Assembly: GCF_002217795.2 (NCBI RefSeq)
Contig: NZ_AP018823.1
Location: forward strand, 3,720,001 to 3,784,000
From: Aquitalea magnusonii
GTDB taxonomy: Bacteria; Pseudomonadota; Gammaproteobacteria; Burkholderiales; Chromobacteriaceae
Direction of reading: 5' to 3'
DNA length: 64,000 nt
Shown: piece by piece, positions 43,522-55,421 of the stretch
Layout: each line of letters starts with the position of its first letter
How positions within the stretch are numbered: position 1 is the first letter of the stretch
Program-made: the position numbers and the translations under genes
The notes under the pieces: generated by a model
Database searches by the model: none
Seen by the model: only the letters and a program-made list of their open reading frames with translations
What the model was told of the DNA's origin: nothing

Positions 43522-46500
43522 TCCTTGTGTGCGGCGGCAGCCCGGCTGCGCCAGTTGTCACGCCATTGCTGGCACCACAGGCGGAAGCGGTCCAGATACA
43601 GGTAAACCACCGGCGTGGTGTACAGCGTCAGCAACTGGCTGAGCAGCAGGCCACCGACAATGGAGATGCCCAGCGGGGTGCGCATCTCGGCACCGTCGCC
43701 ATGCCCCAGTGCCAGCGGCAATGCGCCAAACAGGGCGGCCAGCGTGGTCATCATGATGGGACGGAAGCGCAGCAGGCAGGCTTGCAGAATGGCATCGTGC
43801 GAACTGAGGCCCTGCTCGCGTTCGGCGCTGAGGGCAAAGTCGATCATCATGATGGCGTTTTTCTTGACGATGCCGATCAGCAGCAACACGCCGATCAGCG
43901 CAATGATGTTGAATTCGCCACCGGTGGCCAGCAGTGCCAGCAAGGCCCCTACCCCGGCCGACGGCAGCGTGGACAGGATGGTGAGCGGATGCACCACGCT
44001 TTCATACAGCATGCCCAGCACGATATACACCGCCACCATGGCAGCCAGAATCAACACCGGCTGGCTGCCCAGCGAATCCTGGAAGGACTTGGCCGTACCC
44101 TGGAAGCTGCCGTGTATCGAGGCGGGCAGGCCGATGTCCGCGGTCGCCTTGTCAATGGCTGCGGTGGCGTCGGACAGCGAACTGCCCGGCGGCAGGTTGA
44201 AGGACACGGTGGTGGCGGCAAACTGGCTCTGGTGGTTCACCGCCAGCGCGGTATTGGTGGGCTGCCAGCGGGCAAAGGCAGACAGCGGAATCGGCTGGCC
44301 GGAGGTGGTTTGCAGATAGATGCTGCGCAGGCCTTCGGCGCTCTGCCAGTACTGGGGTGCCACTTCCAGCACCACATGGTACTGGTTGAGCGGGTTGTAG
44401 ATGGTGGACACCTGGCGCTGGCCGAAGGCGTCGTTCAGCACGGCATCCACTTGCGACTGGGTCAGGCCGAGGCGCGCCATGGCATCACGGTCGAAGGTGA
44501 GCGTGGTTTGCAGGCCCTTGATTTCCTGATCGCTGCTGACATCGGCCAGCATCGGCAGTTTTTGCAGCGCCTGCTGCACCCTGGGCGTCCAGCGGCGCAG
44601 TTCTTCCAGGTCATCCCCTTGCAGGGTGTACTGGTACTGGGCATTGGCCGACCGTCCGCCCACGCGGATGTCCTGCACCGATTGCAAAAACAACTGCGCC
44701 CCCGGCTCGCGCGCCAGCCGCTTGCGCAGGCGGGCAATCACCTGATCAGCCGTTTCCGTGCGCTCGCCCAGCGGCTTGAGGCTGACAAACATATTGGCAG
44801 TGTTGCGCTGGCCGCCGCCGGTAAAGCCGATCACCTTGTCCACTGCCGGGTCCTGCCCTACCGCGTCGATAAAGTGTTGCAGCTTTTGCTGCATGGCCTG
44901 GAAGGAAATGCTCTGGTCGGCCTTGATCATGCCGGTGAGACGGCCGGTGTCCTGCTGCGGGAAAAAGCCCTTGGGCACAATCACGTACAGGTAGACATTC
45001 AGCGCAATGGTGGCCGCCAGCATCAGCATCATCAGCGGGCCGTGGCGCAGCGCCCAGCCAAGGCTGCGGCGATAGCCGGCCAGCATGGCGTCGAACATGC
45101 GCTCGCTCCAGACAAACAGGCGGCCCGGCTGGTGTTCGCCATGGCTTTTCAGCCAGCGCGCACACAGCATGGGCGTGGTGGTGAGCGACACCAGCAGCGA
45201 CACCAGAATGGCCACCGACAGCGTGACGGCAAATTCGCGGAACAGGCGGCCGATGATGCCGCCCATCATCAGGATGGGAATGAACACCGCGATCAGCGAA
45301 ATGCTCATCGACAGCACGGTGAAGCCCACTTCACGCGCGCCCTGCAGCGCGGCCTGGAAAGGCTTCATGCCGTTTTCGATGTGGCGGGCAATGTTTTCCA
45401 GCACCACGATGGTGTCGTCCACCACAAAACCGGTGGCAATGGTCAGCGCCATCAGGCTGAGGTTGTTGAGCGAAAAGCCGCACAGATACATCACGGCAAA
45501 AGTGCCCACCAGCGATACCGGCACGGTGATGGCGGGAATGGCGGTGGCGCGGCCATTACGCAAGAACAGGAAGACCACCAGGATGACCAGCGCGATGGAA
45601 ATCAGCAGTGAGCGCTCCACCTCGGACAGCGAGGCGCGGATGGTGGAGGTGCGGTCCATCACCACCTGCATCTTGATGGCGGCGGGAATGGACGCCTGCA
45701 ACTGCGGCAGCAAGGCCTTCACCCGCTCCACCGTTTCGATGATGTTGGCACCCGGCTGGCGGAACAGGATGATCATCACCGCCGGTTGCTTGCCCAGCAA
45801 ACCGGCATTGCGCACATCCAGTACCGAATCCTTTACCTCGGCCACGTCGGACAGGCGCACTGCCGCGCCGTTCTTGTAGCTCACCACCAGCGGCAGGTAG
45901 TCGCTGGCCTTGCCGGCCTGGTCATTGGCCTGTACCTGCCAGTGACGCTGGCCGTCCTCGACAAAGCCCTTGGGCCGGTTGGCATTGGTGCTGGTGATGG
46001 CGGCGCGCACCGTTTCCATGCCGATACCGTAATGGTTCAGCTGTAGCGGGTTCATTTCCACCCGCACTGCCGGCTGTGCGCCGCCACCGATATTCACATC
46101 GCCAATGCCCTCCACCTGCGCCAGCTTCTGGCCGAGGATGGAGTCGGCGGCATCGTACATCTGGCCGCGGGTGAGCGAGTCCGAGGTCAGGCCGATGATC
46201 ATGATGGGCGCGTCGGCCGGGTTCACCTTGCGGTAGGTCGGGTTGGACGGCATACCGGTGGGCAGCAAGGAACGCGCGGCATTGATGGCGGCCTGCACAT
46301 CGCGTGCGGCACCGTTGATGTCGCGGTTGAGATCAAACTGCAAGGTAATGCGGGTGGACGCCAGCGAGCTGGACGAGGTGATTTCGGTCACCCCGGCAAT
46401 GCGCCCCAGCGCCCGCTCCAGCGGGGTGGCCACGGTGGACGCCATGGTTTCCGGGCTGGCACCGGGCAGCTTGGCACTGACCGAGATAGTGGGGAAATCC

Positions 46501-46619
46501 ACCTGCGGCAAGGGCGACACCGGCAGCAGCTTGAAGGCCAGAAAGCCCGCCAGCAGGATGGCCAGTGTCAGCAGCGTGGTGGCAATGGGCCGCCGGATGA
46601 AGGGCGCGGACGGAATCAT
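43518..46619 (-). CDS. RND efflux pump, MdtC/MuxC-like
   Basis: 1033 residues. RND permease with twelve helices; helix 4 has the proton-relay aspartates in [19 protein letters not shown]. The start [20 protein letters not shown] and [20 protein letters not shown] are as in MdtC. Operon order adaptor-RND-RND-outer channel equals MdtABC/MuxABC-OpmB systems, in which two different RND subunits form one heterotrimer. Overlaps both neighbours by four bases. Substrates are likely bile-salt-like or antibiotic compounds, by analogy only. Confidence 0.92.
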   Translation of the reverse strand: MIPSAPFIRRPIATTLLTLAILLAGFLAFKLLPVSPLPQVDFPTISVSAKLPGASPETMASTVATPLERALGRIAGVTEITSSSSLASTRITLQFDLNRDINGAARDVQAAINAARSLLPTGMPSNPTYRKVNPADAPIMIIGLTSDSLTRGQMYDAADSILGQKLAQVEGIGDVNIGGGAQPAVRVEMNPLQLNHYGIGMETVRAAITSTNANRPKGFVEDGQRHWQVQANDQAGKASDYLPLVVSYKNGAAVRLSDVAEVKDSVLDVRNAGLLGKQPAVMIILFRQPGANIIETVERVKALLPQLQASIPAAIKMQVVMDRTSTIRASLSEVERSLLISIALVILVVFLFLRNGRATAIPAITVPVSLVGTFAVMYLCGFSLNNLSLMALTIATGFVVDDTIVVLENIARHIENGMKPFQAALQGAREVGFTVLSMSISLIAVFIPILMMGGIIGRLFREFAVTLSVAILVSLLVSLTTTPMLCARWLKSHGEHQPGRLFVWSERMFDAMLAGYRRSLGWALRHGPLMMLMLAATIALNVYLYVIVPKGFFPQQDTGRLTGMIKADQSISFQAMQQKLQHFIDAVGQDPAVDKVIGFTGGGQRNTANMFVSLKPLGERTETADQVIARLRKRLAREPGAQLFLQSVQDIRVGGRSANAQYQYTLQGDDLEELRRWTPRVQQALQKLPMLADVSSDQEIKGLQTTLTFDRDAMARLGLTQSQVDAVLNDAFGQRQVSTIYNPLNQYHVVLEVAPQYWQSAEGLRSIYLQTTSGQPIPLSAFARWQPTNTALAVNHQSQFAATTVSFNLPPGSSLSDATAAIDKATADIGLPASIHGSFQGTAKSFQDSLGSQPVLILAAMVAVYIVLGMLYESVVHPLTILSTLPSAGVGALLALLATGGEFNIIALIGVLLLIGIVKKNAIMMIDFALSAEREQGLSSHDAILQACLLRFRPIMMTTLAALFGALPLALGHGDGAEMRTPLGISIVGGLLLSQLLTLYTTPVVYLYLDRFRLWCQQWRDNWRSRAAAAHKE

Positions 46620-49600
46620 GCCTCGGCCTCTGCCTGGTCATCGTCAGCGGCATGGTCAGGACGCCGCCAGCGTCGTGCCAGCCGGTCGAAGGCCAGGTAA
46701 ATCACCGGGGTGGTAAACAGCGTCAGCACCTGGCTGACCAGCAGCCCGCCCACCATGGTGACGCCCAGCGGCGAGCGCAATTCGGAGCCCATGCCACTGC
46801 CCAGCATCAGCGGCAGCGCGCCCAGCAGCGCCGCCATGGTGGTCATCAGGATGGGACGGAAGCGCAGCAGACAGGCCTGGTAGATGGCATCGCGCGGGCT
46901 CATGCCCTGCTCGCGCTCGGCCTCCAGCGCAAAGTCGATCATCATGATGGCGTTTTTCTTGACGATGCCGATCAGCAGGATGATGCCGATGATGGCAATC
47001 ACCGACAGGTCGTTGCCGGACACCAGCAAGGCCAGCAGGGCACCAATACCGGCCGAGGGTAGCGTCGACAAGATGGTAATGGGATGAATATAGCTCTCGT
47101 ACAACACCCCCAGCACGATATACATGGTGATGATGGCCGCCAGGATCAGCCATAGCGTGTTGCTGAGCGAAGCCTGGAAAGCCAGTGCCGCGCCCTGGAA
47201 TTTGGTATCCAGGCTGGCCGGCATGCCCAGCTCGGCCTCAGCCTGCCGGATGGCCTCCACCGCCGGCCCCAGCGCCGCGCCCTTGGCCAGGTTGAACGAG
47301 ATGGTGGTGGTGGGGAATTGCCCCAGATGGTTGATGGTGAGCGCGGTCGGGCGCTGCTCGATGCTGGCCACCGTATCCAGCGGCACCGGGCCGCCACTGG
47401 CGGTGGGCACGTAGATGCCCTTGAGCGACAGCGGGCCTTGCTGGTTCTGCCCGTCCACTTCCAGCACCACGCGGTACTGGTTGGTCTGGGTGAAGATGGT
47501 GGAAATCAGCCGCTGGCCAAAGGCGTCGTACAGCGCATTGTCGATGGCCGCCGTGGTAACACCCAGCCGGGCGGCGGTATCACGGTTGATGTTCACGTAA
47601 GCTTGCAGGCCCTTGTCCTGCAAGTCGCTGGCCACATCCGCCAGTTGCGGCAATTGACTCAGCTTGTGTACCAGCTTGGGCACCCATTGCGACAGCTCGT
47701 CCGGATTGGTGGCCTGCAGGGTGAACTGGTACTGGGTGCGGCTGACACGGGTGTCGATGGACAAATCCTGCACCGGCTGCAAATACAGCGACATGCCCGG
47801 CACGCTGGCGGCACTTTGCTGCAGCCGTGCCAGCACGGTGCGGATGTCATCACGCTCGCCCTTGGGCTTGAGGTTGATTTGCAGGCGGCCGCTGTTGAGC
47901 GAGGCATTATTGCCATCCACCCCGATGAAGGACGACAGGCTGTCCACCGCCGGGTCTTTCAGCAAGGCCTGAGCCAGTTGTTCCTGCTTCTGCGCCATGG
48001 CGCTGAAAGAAATACTCTGCGCCGCCTCGCTGCTGCCCATGATGGCACCGGTGTCCTGCAAGGGGAAAAAGCCCTTGGGCACCGCCACATACAGCAGCAC
48101 GGTCAGCAGCAAGGTGCCAAACGCCACCAGCAGGGTGAGCTTTTGCCGCTCCAGCACCCACCCAAGCATTTGGCCGTAACGGGCAATGATGCGGTCGAAG
48201 AAGGCCCCGCTGGCATGGTAGAAACGGCCCTGTTTTTCTTCCGGCACATGCTTGAGCAGGCGCGCACACATCATCGGCGTCAGGGTGAGCGAAATGAAGG
48301 CGGAAATCAGGATGGACACCGCCAGCGTGATGGCAAACTCACGGAACAGCCGCCCCACCACATCGCCCATGAACAGCAGCGGAATCAGCACCGCAATCAG
48401 CGAGAAAGTGAGCGAGATGATGGTAAAGCCAATCTGCTGCGAGCCCTTCAGCGCCGCCGCCATCGGTTTTTCGCCTTCCTCGATGTAGCGGGCAATGTTC
48501 TCGATCATCACGATGGCATCGTCCACCACAAAGCCGGTGGCAATGGTCAGCGCCATCAGGGTGAGGTTGTTGATGGAAAAGCCGGTGAGGTACATCACGC
48601 CAAAGGTCCCCACCAGCGACAGCGGCACCGCCACGGCGGGAATGATGGTGGCCGGCACATTGCGCAGGAACACGAAAATCACCATCACCACCAGGCCGAT
48701 GGCCAGCATCAGTTCAAACTCGACATCCTCCACCGAGGCACGGATGGTGACAGTGCGGTCGCTCAGCACCTTCACATCCACCGCACCGGGCAAGGTGGAC
48801 TGCAGTTGCGGCAGCAAGGCCTTGATGCGGTCAGTCACCTGGATGACATTGGCCCCCGGCTGACGCTGCACATTCAGGATGATGGACGGCGTCGTACCAG
48901 CCCAGGCGGCCAGCCGCATGTTTTCTGCCGCATCAACGACCTTGGCCACATCACGCAAGCGCACTGCTGCGCCGTTCTGGTAGGCGATGATGACATTCTG
49001 GTATTCCTCGGCCGACTTGAGCTGGTCGTTGCCATCCACGGTGGAGGCTTGCTGCGGGCCATCAAAACTGCCCTTGGCCTGGTTCACATTGGCATTGCTG
49101 ATGGCGGTGCGGATATCCTCCAGCGTCAGGCCGCGCGCTGCCAGTGCCTTGGGATTGCTCTGGATGCGCACCGCAGGCCGCTGACCGCCACTGAGGCTGA
49201 CCAGACCCACGCCCGGCACTTGCGACAGCTTTTGCGCCAGCCGGGTGTCCACCAGGTCTTCCAGCTTGGTCAGCGGCAGGGTGTCCGAGCTGACCGCGAT
49301 GGTGAGAATCGGGGTGTCCGCCGGGTTCACCTTGCTGTAGATCGGCGGATTGGGCAGGTCGCTGGGCAACAGATTACCCGCCGCATTGATGGCGGCCTGC
49401 ACTTCCTGTTCGGCCACATCCAGCGTCAATTCCAGGCTGAACTGCAGGGTAATCACCGATGCACCACCGGAACTGGTGGACGACATCTGGGTCAGCCCCG
49501 GCATCTGGCCGAACTGACGCTCCAGTGGCGCGGTAATGGACGAGGTGATCACTTCCGGGCTGGCACCGGGGTATTGGGTCACCACCTGGATGGTGGGGTA

Positions 49601-49723
49601 GTCCACCTCGGGCAGGGCCGATACCGGCAGCAGCTTCCAGGCCACCAGGCCGGTAAGCAGGATGGCCAGCATCAGCAAGGTGGTGGCCACCGGCCGCAGG
49701 ATAAAGGGACGTGAAGGATTCAT
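46616..49723 (-). CDS. RND efflux pump, MdtB/MuxB-like
   Basis: 1035 residues. The start [20 protein letters not shown] and [20 protein letters not shown] are of the MdtB type. Relay aspartates lie in [19 protein letters not shown]. It is about 50% similar by eye to the neighbouring MdtC-like protein throughout, which reflects an old duplication. It partners that protein and the adaptor encoded 15 bases upstream. Confidence 0.92.
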   Translation of the reverse strand: MNPSRPFILRPVATTLLMLAILLTGLVAWKLLPVSALPEVDYPTIQVVTQYPGASPEVITSSITAPLERQFGQMPGLTQMSSTSSGGASVITLQFSLELTLDVAEQEVQAAINAAGNLLPSDLPNPPIYSKVNPADTPILTIAVSSDTLPLTKLEDLVDTRLAQKLSQVPGVGLVSLSGGQRPAVRIQSNPKALAARGLTLEDIRTAISNANVNQAKGSFDGPQQASTVDGNDQLKSAEEYQNVIIAYQNGAAVRLRDVAKVVDAAENMRLAAWAGTTPSIILNVQRQPGANVIQVTDRIKALLPQLQSTLPGAVDVKVLSDRTVTIRASVEDVEFELMLAIGLVVMVIFVFLRNVPATIIPAVAVPLSLVGTFGVMYLTGFSINNLTLMALTIATGFVVDDAIVMIENIARYIEEGEKPMAAALKGSQQIGFTIISLTFSLIAVLIPLLFMGDVVGRLFREFAITLAVSILISAFISLTLTPMMCARLLKHVPEEKQGRFYHASGAFFDRIIARYGQMLGWVLERQKLTLLVAFGTLLLTVLLYVAVPKGFFPLQDTGAIMGSSEAAQSISFSAMAQKQEQLAQALLKDPAVDSLSSFIGVDGNNASLNSGRLQINLKPKGERDDIRTVLARLQQSAASVPGMSLYLQPVQDLSIDTRVSRTQYQFTLQATNPDELSQWVPKLVHKLSQLPQLADVASDLQDKGLQAYVNINRDTAARLGVTTAAIDNALYDAFGQRLISTIFTQTNQYRVVLEVDGQNQQGPLSLKGIYVPTASGGPVPLDTVASIEQRPTALTINHLGQFPTTTISFNLAKGAALGPAVEAIRQAEAELGMPASLDTKFQGAALAFQASLSNTLWLILAAIITMYIVLGVLYESYIHPITILSTLPSAGIGALLALLVSGNDLSVIAIIGIILLIGIVKKNAIMMIDFALEAEREQGMSPRDAIYQACLLRFRPILMTTMAALLGALPLMLGSGMGSELRSPLGVTMVGGLLVSQVLTLFTTPVIYLAFDRLARRWRRPDHAADDDQAEAEA

Positions 49724-49738
49724 GCCATCATCCCGCGC

Positions 49739-50992
49739 TTAGTTGGCTGCCGAGGCATGTTGGCGCTGGCCGCCCCAGCCACCACTGGCCGCATGCGGTT
49801 TGCCCCTGCCCTTGCTGCTTCCCTCCACCGCGCTTTGCGTGGCACGGTCTATCACCTTGATCTGCGCACCTTCGCGCAGCTTGTCCAGGCCATCCACCAC
49901 CACTTTCTGACCGGCTTTCACACCCTCTTCGATAATGGTGTTGTCACCGGACACCGCACCGGCTTTCACCTTGTTGATGCTGACGGTCTGGTCCGGATTC
50001 ACCGTGTAGACATAGCTGCCCACCTTGCCCTGCTGCAAGGCCACGCTGGGGACTACGATTGCATTGGGCTGGTCGCCCAGTTGCAGGTGTACATTGACAA
50101 ATTGATTGGGGAACAAGGCGGCATCGGCATTGGCAAAGCGCGCCTTCAGGTTCACCGTGCCGGTGGTGGTGCTTAGCTGATTGTCGATGGCCAGCAGCTC
50201 GCCATCGGCCAGCTTGTGGCGGTTGTCACGGTCCCAGGCTTCCACCTGCAGCTTGCCCTTGGCCGTGCGGGCCGCGGCCAGCACCTGGCTGAGGCTGGTT
50301 TCCGGCACCGCAAACAGCACATTGATGGGTTGGGTCTGGGTAATCACCACCACGCCGTTGCTGTCGCTGGAGTGCACGATATTGCCCAGGTCGACCTGAC
50401 GCAGACCAACCCGGCCGGACAGGGGCGCGGTGATGCGGCTGTAATCCAGTTGCAGACGGGCGGTGGCCACCGCGCCCTGGTCCAGCTTCACCGTGCCCTG
50501 ATACTGGGCCACCAGCGCCTGCTGGGTATCCACCTGCTGCTTGGCAATGGAGTTCTGCGCCAGCAACTGCTGGTAACGGGCGAGGTCCAGCCGGGCGTTT
50601 TGCAGCAATGCCTGGTCGCGCATCAGTTGGCCTTCGGCCTGGGTCAGCGCAGCCTGGAAGGGGCGCGGGTCCAGTTCAGCCAGCAATTGGCCTTTTTGCA
50701 CCAGTTGGCCTTCGTCAAAATGCAGGGCCATCAACTGGCCATCCACCCGGCTGTGTACCGTCACCGTGTTGGTGGCCGTCACCGTACCCAAGGCACTTAG
50801 TTGCAAGGGCGCATCCTGCTGCGTCACCGTGGCCACCGCCACTGCCACCGGTCCGCCGCCACGCCTGGCACCAGTTGCATCACTGGCCGCCGTGCGGTGG
50901 CTGCTCCACCACCAGCCTGCCGCTGCCAGCATCAGCAGTAACAGGGAGACATTGCGCAGGGTAGCCTTGGGTGTGGCAGGAGAAGCGGACAT
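49739..50992 (-). CDS. RND efflux membrane-fusion protein, MdtA/MuxA-like
   Basis: 417 residues. An N-terminal membrane anchor (NVSLLLLMLAAAGWWW), then the lipoyl/hairpin/beta-barrel modules of periplasmic adaptors: ALGTVTATNTVTVHSRVDGQ with FDEGQLVQKGQLLAELDPRP, a helical hairpin around residues 110-170, and ITAPLSGRVGLRQVDLGNIV. Glycine/serine-rich C-terminal tail. It bridges the two RND proteins and the outer channel. First gene of the operon; no regulator gene lies beside it. Confidence 0.92.
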   Translation of the reverse strand: MSASPATPKATLRNVSLLLLMLAAAGWWWSSHRTAASDATGARRGGGPVAVAVATVTQQDAPLQLSALGTVTATNTVTVHSRVDGQLMALHFDEGQLVQKGQLLAELDPRPFQAALTQAEGQLMRDQALLQNARLDLARYQQLLAQNSIAKQQVDTQQALVAQYQGTVKLDQGAVATARLQLDYSRITAPLSGRVGLRQVDLGNIVHSSDSNGVVVITQTQPINVLFAVPETSLSQVLAAARTAKGKLQVEAWDRDNRHKLADGELLAIDNQLSTTTGTVNLKARFANADAALFPNQFVNVHLQLGDQPNAIVVPSVALQQGKVGSYVYTVNPDQTVSINKVKAGAVSGDNTIIEEGVKAGQKVVVDGLDKLREGAQIKVIDRATQSAVEGSSKGRGKPHAASGGWGGQRQHASAAN

Positions 50993-51169
50993 AGTGGTAT
51001 TCCGGAAAAGGGCCGTCTTGGGTCATCAGCATGGTTGGGGCAGGCAGCCTGATGCAAGCTGCAGACAGGCTGTGATAATAAGGAATCGCACCCGCATTGC
51101 CTATGCGCAAGCTGTTTATAGATGTTAACCGCGGCAAACACCGGCAAGAGCGGCGGTTGGAATATGAAA
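50993..51169. other. 177-base region upstream of the efflux operon
   Basis: No gene seen; the efflux promoter should be here. It is bordered by the PBP1A terminator. Confidence 0.4.
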
Positions 51170-51195
51170 AAGCCCACCCTGGCCAGGGTGGGCTT
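51165..51195 (-). terminator. Intrinsic terminator after the PBP1A gene
   Basis: AAGCCCACCCTGG and CCAGGGTGGGCTT form a perfect 13-bp palindrome, followed on the minus strand by TTT. It lies 25 bases after the stop. Confidence 0.85.
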
Positions 51196-51220
51196 CAACA
51201 ACGGCCACGACAACCGCAGA

Positions 51221-53593
51221 TCAGAACAACAGCTCTTTGACGTTCTCCACCGCATCCTTGGCTGCCGGGGCATTCGGGTCCTTGGTGGCAGGGTCTTCGG
51301 CAGCGGCATCCGAGGCATTGCTGCCTGGGATAGTGCCATGGTTGTCAATCTTCAGTTCCGGATTGGTTTTCTGGAACTCTTCATAGTAGTACTCGTCACC
51401 ACCGCGCTGACCCGCACCCGGTTTCACCACGATGCCGGCAGGCACTGGCAGTTCCACCTCCGGCACGCCCTTGAGCGCATTGGCCATGTAGTTCATCCAT
51501 ACCGGCAGCGCGGCGGTACCGCCGTAACCGTAACGGCCCAGCGAACGCGGCTGGTCGTAACCCACCCAGGTGGCTGCCACTAGATTGGGATTGAAGCCGA
51601 CAAACCAGGCGTCCTTCCAGTCGCTGGTGGTACCGGTCTTGCCGGCTAGGTCCATGCGGCCCAGGCTCATCGCCTTGGCTGCCGTACCGTAGCGCACCAC
51701 GTCCTTGAGCATGGAAGTCATGATGAAGGCATTGCGCGGATCAATCGCCTGGGTGGCGTTCTGTCCTGCCACTGCCGGCTGGGTCTTGGCCAGCACGTGA
51801 CCAGACTGGTCCTCGATGCGGTCAATAAAGTAACCCTTGATGCGGTAGCCGCCATTAGAGAACACCGAGTACCCCTCGGCCATCTGCAGCGGTGTGGCCG
51901 CCCCGGCCCCCAGCGCCATGGTCAGGTAGGCCGGATGCTGCTTGGGCGAGAAACCGAAGCGCTGGATGTACTGCTGGGCATAATCGGTACCCACAGCCAT
52001 CAGCAGGCGTACCGAAACCAGGTTCTTCGACTGGGTCAGCGCACGACGCAGGCTGATCAGACCAGCAAACTTGCCATCATCGTTCTTCGGCTCCCAGCTG
52101 GGTGAGCCGGGGGCTCCCGGCACCGTCAGCGGGGCATCGTTAAACATGGTGGATGGCGTGATGCCACGTTCGATGCCCGAGGAATAGATGAAGGGCTTGA
52201 AGGTGGAGCCGGGCTGACGCCAGGCCTGGGTCACATGGTTGAAGCTGCGCCGGTTGAAGTCAAAGCCCCCCACCAGCGACTTGATGGCACCGGTGCGCGG
52301 GTCCATCGACACAAATGCCCCTTCCACATCCGGCATCTGCACGATTTCCCAGTAGCCCTTGTCATTGGCACGCACACGAATGACGGCACCGCGGCGAATC
52401 TGCTTATCGGCAGCCAGCCTCGGGTTCAGCGCACGGCGGGCAAACTCCAGGCCCGGCCCCTTGATGACCGCCACCTTGCCACCACGCAGATAGGCACGCA
52501 CTTCGGACTGGCTGGCAGACAGCACAATGGCAGCCTGCATATCGCCACTGTCGCGAATTTCAGACAGTGCATCGTCCAGCACTTCGGTCTGATCCTCGCC
52601 TTCCGCCGAGGCCAGGTCGATATAGCTTTCCGGCGCACGATAACCCTGCTTGCGGTCAAAATCGATCAGGCCGGCACGCAGCGCATCGTACGCCCATTGC
52701 TGGTGATGGCTGTCCAGTGTGGTGTAGACCTTGTAGCCCTCGGTATAGGCGGCATCCTTGTAGCGTTCGTACATGGCCTGGCGCACCATTTCCGCCACAT
52801 ACAGCGCCGGCTGGTTGCTGTCTACGCTAGCGCTGGCCAGATGCAGCGGCTCTTTCACCGCGGCGTCGTACTGGTCCTGAGTGATGAAATTAAGCTCACG
52901 CATGCGGCGCAATACATACTGCTGACGCAGGTGGGCACGCTCCGGATTGACGATGGGGTTGTAGGCCGAAGGTGCCTTGGGCAGGCCGGCCAGCATGGCC
53001 ATTTCTGCCACGCTCAAGTCGGTGATGGGCTTGCCGAAATAGGCTTGCGCGGCGGCAGAAAAACCATAGGCGCGCTGGCCCAGATAGATCTGGTTGAAGT
53101 AAAGCTCGAGAATTTGATCCTTGGAAAGCGTATGTTCGATTTTGAAAGCCAGCAAAGCTTCATTAAACTTACGCGTGAAAGTCTTTTCACTGGAAAGGAA
53201 GAAATTCTTCGCCACCTGCATGGTGATGGTACTGGCACCGGAACGGGCATGACCTGACACCAGGTTGCCCACGGCGGCACGCATGACGCCAACGTAATCC
53301 ACCCCGCTGTGCTGGTAGAATCGTTCGTCCTCGGCAGCCAGCAAGGCCTGCTTCATCAGTTGCGGGACTTCGTGGATGCGGGCAAAGGAGCGGCGTTCTT
53401 CGCCAAACTCACCCAGCAACTGGCCATCTGCCGAGTAGACGCGCAGTGGAATTTTCGGACGGTAATCCGTCAGCACATCAAGACTTGGCAAACGCGGGTA
53501 GGTTATGATGATGGCAATGGCTGCCGCGCCGGCTGCCAGTACGGCCCCACCAATGACCAAGCCGGCCAGAATCGCAAGAAGTCGTTTGAACAT
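51221..53593 (-). CDS. mrcA: Penicillin-binding protein 1A
   Basis: 790 residues from the ATG at 53593 (the frame is open further upstream but has nothing of the family). One membrane anchor (residues 5-30), then the glycosyltransferase domain: EDERFYQHSGVDYVGVMRA with the catalytic Glu, GASTITMQVAKNFFLS, FYQ-like and RKFNEALLAFKIE. The transpeptidase has GSTFKPF (SxxK), SKN in TQSKNLVSVRL, and KTGTTSDWKDAWFVG. A tail of about 45 residues follows. It makes and cross-links peptidoglycan. Divergent from pilMNOPQ, the arrangement of Neisseria ponA. Confidence 0.96.
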   Translation of the reverse strand: MFKRLLAILAGLVIGGAVLAAGAAAIAIIITYPRLPSLDVLTDYRPKIPLRVYSADGQLLGEFGEERRSFARIHEVPQLMKQALLAAEDERFYQHSGVDYVGVMRAAVGNLVSGHARSGASTITMQVAKNFFLSSEKTFTRKFNEALLAFKIEHTLSKDQILELYFNQIYLGQRAYGFSAAAQAYFGKPITDLSVAEMAMLAGLPKAPSAYNPIVNPERAHLRQQYVLRRMRELNFITQDQYDAAVKEPLHLASASVDSNQPALYVAEMVRQAMYERYKDAAYTEGYKVYTTLDSHHQQWAYDALRAGLIDFDRKQGYRAPESYIDLASAEGEDQTEVLDDALSEIRDSGDMQAAIVLSASQSEVRAYLRGGKVAVIKGPGLEFARRALNPRLAADKQIRRGAVIRVRANDKGYWEIVQMPDVEGAFVSMDPRTGAIKSLVGGFDFNRRSFNHVTQAWRQPGSTFKPFIYSSGIERGITPSTMFNDAPLTVPGAPGSPSWEPKNDDGKFAGLISLRRALTQSKNLVSVRLLMAVGTDYAQQYIQRFGFSPKQHPAYLTMALGAGAATPLQMAEGYSVFSNGGYRIKGYFIDRIEDQSGHVLAKTQPAVAGQNATQAIDPRNAFIMTSMLKDVVRYGTAAKAMSLGRMDLAGKTGTTSDWKDAWFVGFNPNLVAATWVGYDQPRSLGRYGYGGTAALPVWMNYMANALKGVPEVELPVPAGIVVKPGAGQRGGDEYYYEEFQKTNPELKIDNHGTIPGSNASDAAAEDPATKDPNAPAAKDAVENVKELLF

Positions 53594-53623
53594 AATTACA
53601 AATAGGCTTTCGGAAGAAAGCGG

Positions 53624-53629
53624 ATTATA
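53624..53629 (-). promoter_or_regulatory. Probable -10 element of the PBP1A gene
   Basis: TATAAT on the minus strand, 31 bases before the start codon, with CTTGCT 16 bases further upstream as a weak -35. Confidence 0.5.
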
Positions 53630-53712
53630 ACGTCTTGTGGGAACAAGCAAGACAAACATTGACCGCGACGGTGCAAAAACTGTCGCACTAGACCTATTCG
53701 GGGCCTTAACTG

Positions 53713-54825
53713 ATGCTATCCGACAAACTACGGTTCGGGACGGACTGGCTGGATCAGCTTGGATTGGGGAAATCCAGGAATGTTCCACTGCTTGGTCTGG
53801 ATATCAGCACCACTTCTATCAAGCTAGTGGAGCTGTCCAGATCTGGCAAGAATTACCAGATTGAGCGTTACGTCATCGAAAGCCTGCCCAAGGAGGCCGT
53901 TTCCGAAGGCAATCTGGTTGATATCGAAGGTATTGCCGAATCCTTGCGCAAAGCATGGAAACGTCTTGGCAGTCCGATCAAGAATGTTGCCATCGCCATT
54001 CCCACTGCAATGGCCATCTACAAGAAATTGCTGGTCCCGGTCAGCCAGTCGGAAGACATGGAAGGCATGATCGAATCCGAAGCGGACCAGATCATTCCCT
54101 TTCCACTGGACGAAGTGAACCTGGACTATCAGGTACTGGGGCCATCCAGCACCAGCCTGGATGATCTGGAAGTCCTGCTGTGCGCCGCACGCAAGGAAAA
54201 AGTGGAAGAACGCGTGGCCGTAGTGGAAATGGCCGGTCTGCGCGCCCAACTGGTGGATGTCGAGTCCTTTGCCATGATGACGGCCTTCGAGCAGATCCAG
54301 CAGCAATTGCCGGATCATGGCATGAACCAGACTTTTGCCCTGTTTGACATCGGTGCCAGCAAAATCCACTGTAATGTCATCCGTAACGGCCAGCAAATCT
54401 ACTACCGCGAACAGATGTTCGGCGGCCTGCAACTGACCCGCGACATCCAGCGCCGCTACGGCATCAGCTTTGATGAAGCAGAAAACGGCAAGCGCAGCAT
54501 GGCAATGCCGGATGGTTACGAATCCGAATTGCTGCATCCTTTTGTCGATTCGCTGGCACAGGAAATCCAGCGCGCGCTGCAGTTCTTCTATACCACCGTC
54601 AGCGTATCGCAATACCTGCGCGTGGATTACATCCTGCTGGGTGGCGGTTGCAGCATGCTGGCCGGCCTGGATGATGCCGTTGCCTCCCGCACCCAGATCA
54701 GCACCATGATTGCCAACCCGTTTACTGCCATGGTGCAGTCCAGCTCCATCCGCCTGAAGGAGCTGCTGCTGGATGCGCCGGCACTGCTGATTGCCTGCGG
54801 ACTTGCCATGCGGAGGTTCGACTGA
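53713..54825 (+). CDS. pilM: Type IV pilus inner membrane alignment protein PilM
   Basis: 370 residues, cytoplasmic actin-like protein: phosphate loop GLDISTTSIKLVELSRSG and further LFDIGASKIHCNVI and LLGGGCSMLAGLDDAV. It binds the cytoplasmic tail of PilN and links the pilus motor to the envelope complex. First of five overlapping genes. The N-terminal MLSDKLRFGTDWLDQLGLGK is slightly longer than usual. Confidence 0.95.
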   Translation: MLSDKLRFGTDWLDQLGLGKSRNVPLLGLDISTTSIKLVELSRSGKNYQIERYVIESLPKEAVSEGNLVDIEGIAESLRKAWKRLGSPIKNVAIAIPTAMAIYKKLLVPVSQSEDMEGMIESEADQIIPFPLDEVNLDYQVLGPSSTSLDDLEVLLCAARKEKVEERVAVVEMAGLRAQLVDVESFAMMTAFEQIQQQLPDHGMNQTFALFDIGASKIHCNVIRNGQQIYYREQMFGGLQLTRDIQRRYGISFDEAENGKRSMAMPDGYESELLHPFVDSLAQEIQRALQFFYTTVSVSQYLRVDYILLGGGCSMLAGLDDAVASRTQISTMIANPFTAMVQSSSIRLKELLLDAPALLIACGLAMRRFD

Positions 54826-55421
54826 TGATTCGCATCAACCTCCTGCCCCATCGCGAGCAGAAAAAAGCTGCTCACCGCCTGCGCTTCCAGTTATTGCTTG
54901 GCAGTGCCATTGGCGCGGCCTTGCTGGTCATCGGCCTGAGCTATTTCATTCTGGATGCACGCGCGTCAAGCCAAGAAGAGCGCAATCAGTTTCTCCAGGC
55001 AGAGATCAGCAAGCTTGACCAGCAAATCAAGGATATCGGCATGCTGAAGAAGCAGCGCGACGACCTGCTGGCACGCAAGCAACTGGTAGAACGCCTGCAA
55101 CAAGGCCGTAACGATGCAGTACACATCTTCGACCAACTGGTCCGCCAGACGCCGGATGGCATTTACCTGAAGGCATTCAAGCAAAGTGGCAACACCTTCA
55201 GCTTCTCCGGCTACGGCCTGTCCGGTGCGCGTGTCTCCAACTACATGCGGACGCTGGCACAGTCCTCGGTCTTCAACGAGCCACAGTTGGTGGAAGTGAA
55301 AGCCGCCCTGATCAATAACCAGCGCGTGAGCGAATTCAGCCTTACCAGTACGTTCCGACAGCCTGCAGCCGCCGCCAGCGCACCCCATGGCCAGGTCGCA
55401 CCGCAGGGAGCCAAACCATGA
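54825..55421 (+). CDS. pilN: Type IV pilus alignment protein PilN
   Basis: 198 residues. Starts MIRINLLPHREQKK, where INLLPYR is the PilM-binding signature of PilN, followed by one membrane helix (about residues 20-42) and a periplasmic coiled coil and ferredoxin-like fold. It overlaps pilM by one base and pilO by four. Confidence 0.95.
   Translation: MIRINLLPHREQKKAAHRLRFQLLLGSAIGAALLVIGLSYFILDARASSQEERNQFLQAEISKLDQQIKDIGMLKKQRDDLLARKQLVERLQQGRNDAVHIFDQLVRQTPDGIYLKAFKQSGNTFSFSGYGLSGARVSNYMRTLAQSSVFNEPQLVEVKAALINNQRVSEFSLTSTFRQPAAAASAPHGQVAPQGAKP

Noticed and set aside
47318-49714. A 798-codon plus-strand open frame opposite the MdtB-like gene, and similar ones at 43503-45611 and 41659-43605
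   Set aside because: They lie entirely against strongly conserved RND and outer-membrane genes, are rich in H, Q, G and R, and have no family signal; they are GC-driven shadows.
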